A stretch of 8,090 nucleotides of DNA from Pseudomonadota bacterium (lineage in GTDB: Bacteria; Pseudomonadota; Gammaproteobacteria; Xanthomonadales; Rhodanobacteraceae), in assembly GCA_021787175.1 (NCBI GenBank), contig JAJYMF010000407.1, positions 1-8,090 of the forward strand, written 5' to 3'. Each line of letters starts with the position of its first letter. The first letter of the stretch is position 1. A program made the position numbers and the translations under genes. A model generated the notes under the pieces. It was not told where the DNA came from. It saw only the letters and a list, made by a program, of their open reading frames with translations, and did not search any database. Positions 7,518 to 8,090 of the stretch are shown here, piece by piece.

Positions 7518-7572
7518 GCGTGTTGCAAACCGGCGGAGCACCCGGCTGGGATCAGCACCGCCTCGGAGGAGT

Positions 7573-7599
7573 GGATCGGCGCGACGCGGAGAAACTTGA
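7573..7599 (-). promoter_or_regulatory. Sigma-28 (FliA) promoter of fliC
   Basis: The minus strand has TCAAGTTT (7592-7599), an 11-bp spacer and GCCGATCC (7573-7580). The FliA consensus is TAAAGTTT-N11-GCCGATAA, so the spacing is exact and 13 of 16 positions match. Transcription should start near 7567, giving a leader of about 90 nt. It sits between the flgL terminator and fliC, so flagellin would be a late gene made after FlgM export. Confidence 0.9.
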
Positions 7600-7647
7600 G
7601 CGCGTCAAGCGCTGCGGCGTGAACAAATGTGGCGGGTGCCGGAAACG

Positions 7648-7677
7648 CGAAAGCCGTCGTGCGGGCGACGGCTTTCG
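7648..7677 (-). terminator. Intrinsic terminator downstream of flgL
   Basis: A perfect 12-bp inverted repeat (7648-7659 with 7666-7677; CGAAAGCCGTCG against CGACGGCTTTCG) with a 6-nt loop lies 58 nt after the flgL stop. On the minus strand the descending arm carries TTT and is followed by CGTTTCC, a weak T-tract. It lies upstream of the fliC promoter and so separates the flgL transcript from fliC. Confidence 0.85.
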
Positions 7678-7735
7678 GGAGGATGCGTGCTGTATCGGCC
7701 GCACTCCGCGGCACTTGAATGCCGCCCGACGCGAC

Positions 7736-8090
7736 TCAGCGGATGTAGTTGAAAAGCGACAGCCCCTGCACCTTGACGTACACCTGCTGCGCCGCCTGCA
7801 ACGCCGTCATCTGCATGTTCAGCTGGCTGACGGCGCTGGCGTAATCGACGTCCTGGATCCCCGACAGCGTGGCCTTGACCTGCACGTCGATGTTGCCGTT
7901 GGTGGTCTGCTGCTGGGTGAGCATGTTGACGCGCGCGCCGACCTTGGCGCGCGTCTCGGAAAGACGCTGCAGGGCCTGGTCGATGAGCCCGGTACCGAGC
8001 TCCTCGGTCCCCGAGAGGTCCTCGCGCACCTGCAGGCCCTGGTCGAGGTCGAGCACCAGGTAGTCCGTCGTCCGCCAGCCGACGTCGATC
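7736..8090 (-). CDS. flgL: Hook-filament junction protein FlgL (C-terminal part, start beyond window)
   Basis: C-terminal 117 residues of FlgL (hook-associated protein 3), which with FlgK joins the hook to the flagellin filament. The visible part begins IDVGWRTTDYLV and contains a flagellin-like C-terminal helix region: LIDQALQRLSETRAKVGARVNML, then QVKATLSGIQDVDYASAVSQLNMQM, ending QVYVKVQGLSLFNYIR. The closing LSLFNYI pattern and the D-x-D-Y-A-x-A-x-S-x-L string are typical of FlgL and distinguish it from flagellin, which ends in LKLL-like residues. The reading frame is open through the right edge. It lies upstream of fliC on the same strand and is separated from it by a terminator. flgK would be expected further upstream. 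Confidence 0.9.
   Translation of the reverse strand, partial: IDVGWRTTDYLVLDLDQGLQVREDLSGTEELGTGLIDQALQRLSETRAKVGARVNMLTQQQTTNGNIDVQVKATLSGIQDVDYASAVSQLNMQMTALQAAQQVYVKVQGLSLFNYIR

Noticed and set aside
7476..7541. Extended 524-residue start for flagellin
   Set aside because: The ATG at 7475 has a strong AGGAG and gives the standard MEVINTN start; the extension would break the D0 export signal.
7476..7560. Possible sigma-54 promoter close to fliC (GC near TTTGCAA)
   Set aside because: The GG-N10-GC spacing does not fit, and the sigma-28 motif just upstream is a far better match.
7475..7714. 79-residue minus-strand frame in the flgL-fliC gap
   Set aside because: It runs across the terminator hairpin and the sigma-28 promoter and has no motif.

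Overview
This window is a stretch of flagellar late-structural and regulatory genes, all on the minus strand, from a GC-rich bacterium. The order in the direction of transcription is flgL (3' end only), fliC, fliD, fliS, a fliT-like gene, an atypical PilZ-type gene, fleQ and fleS (cut by the left edge). A sigma-54 FleQ/FleS regulator pair beside fliC-fliD-fliS is the polar-flagellum arrangement of Gammaproteobacteria (Pseudomonas, xanthomonads and relatives). A small PilZ-like gene between fliS/fliT and the sigma-54 activator recalls xanthomonad-type clusters. Placement below class is inference.

Right part (about 5970-8090): the C-terminus of the hook-filament junction protein FlgL is followed by a strong hairpin terminator, then a near-consensus sigma-28 (FliA) promoter driving flagellin fliC. 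Middle (about 3000-5970): a cap-protein operon, fliD-fliS-fliT-pilZ-like, has short gaps (19, 8 and 6 nt) and begins at a sigma-54 type -24/-12 element. A perfect inverted repeat lies at the predicted transcript start. Left part (1-3000): fleQ is preceded by a 368-nt non-coding region, and fleS follows it with its own -24/-12 element. An AT-rich patch upstream of that element holds a FleQ-box-like sequence.

Together the genes and promoter motifs outline a flagellar cascade. FleQ with sigma-54 would switch on the fliD operon and fleS (presumably with fleR beyond the left edge), FleS/FleR would act on later genes, and FliA would drive flagellin. FliS and the FliT-like protein would be the export chaperones for flagellin and the cap protein. 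The PilZ-like protein is a possible but degenerate c-di-GMP input.

I see no mobile element, RNA gene, CRISPR array or clearly new system. The points most worth checking are the promoter/operator architecture, the atypical PilZ protein, the changed c-di-GMP pocket residues of FleQ and the extended N-terminus of FliD. The very long plus-strand reading frames are antisense shadows caused by high GC content.
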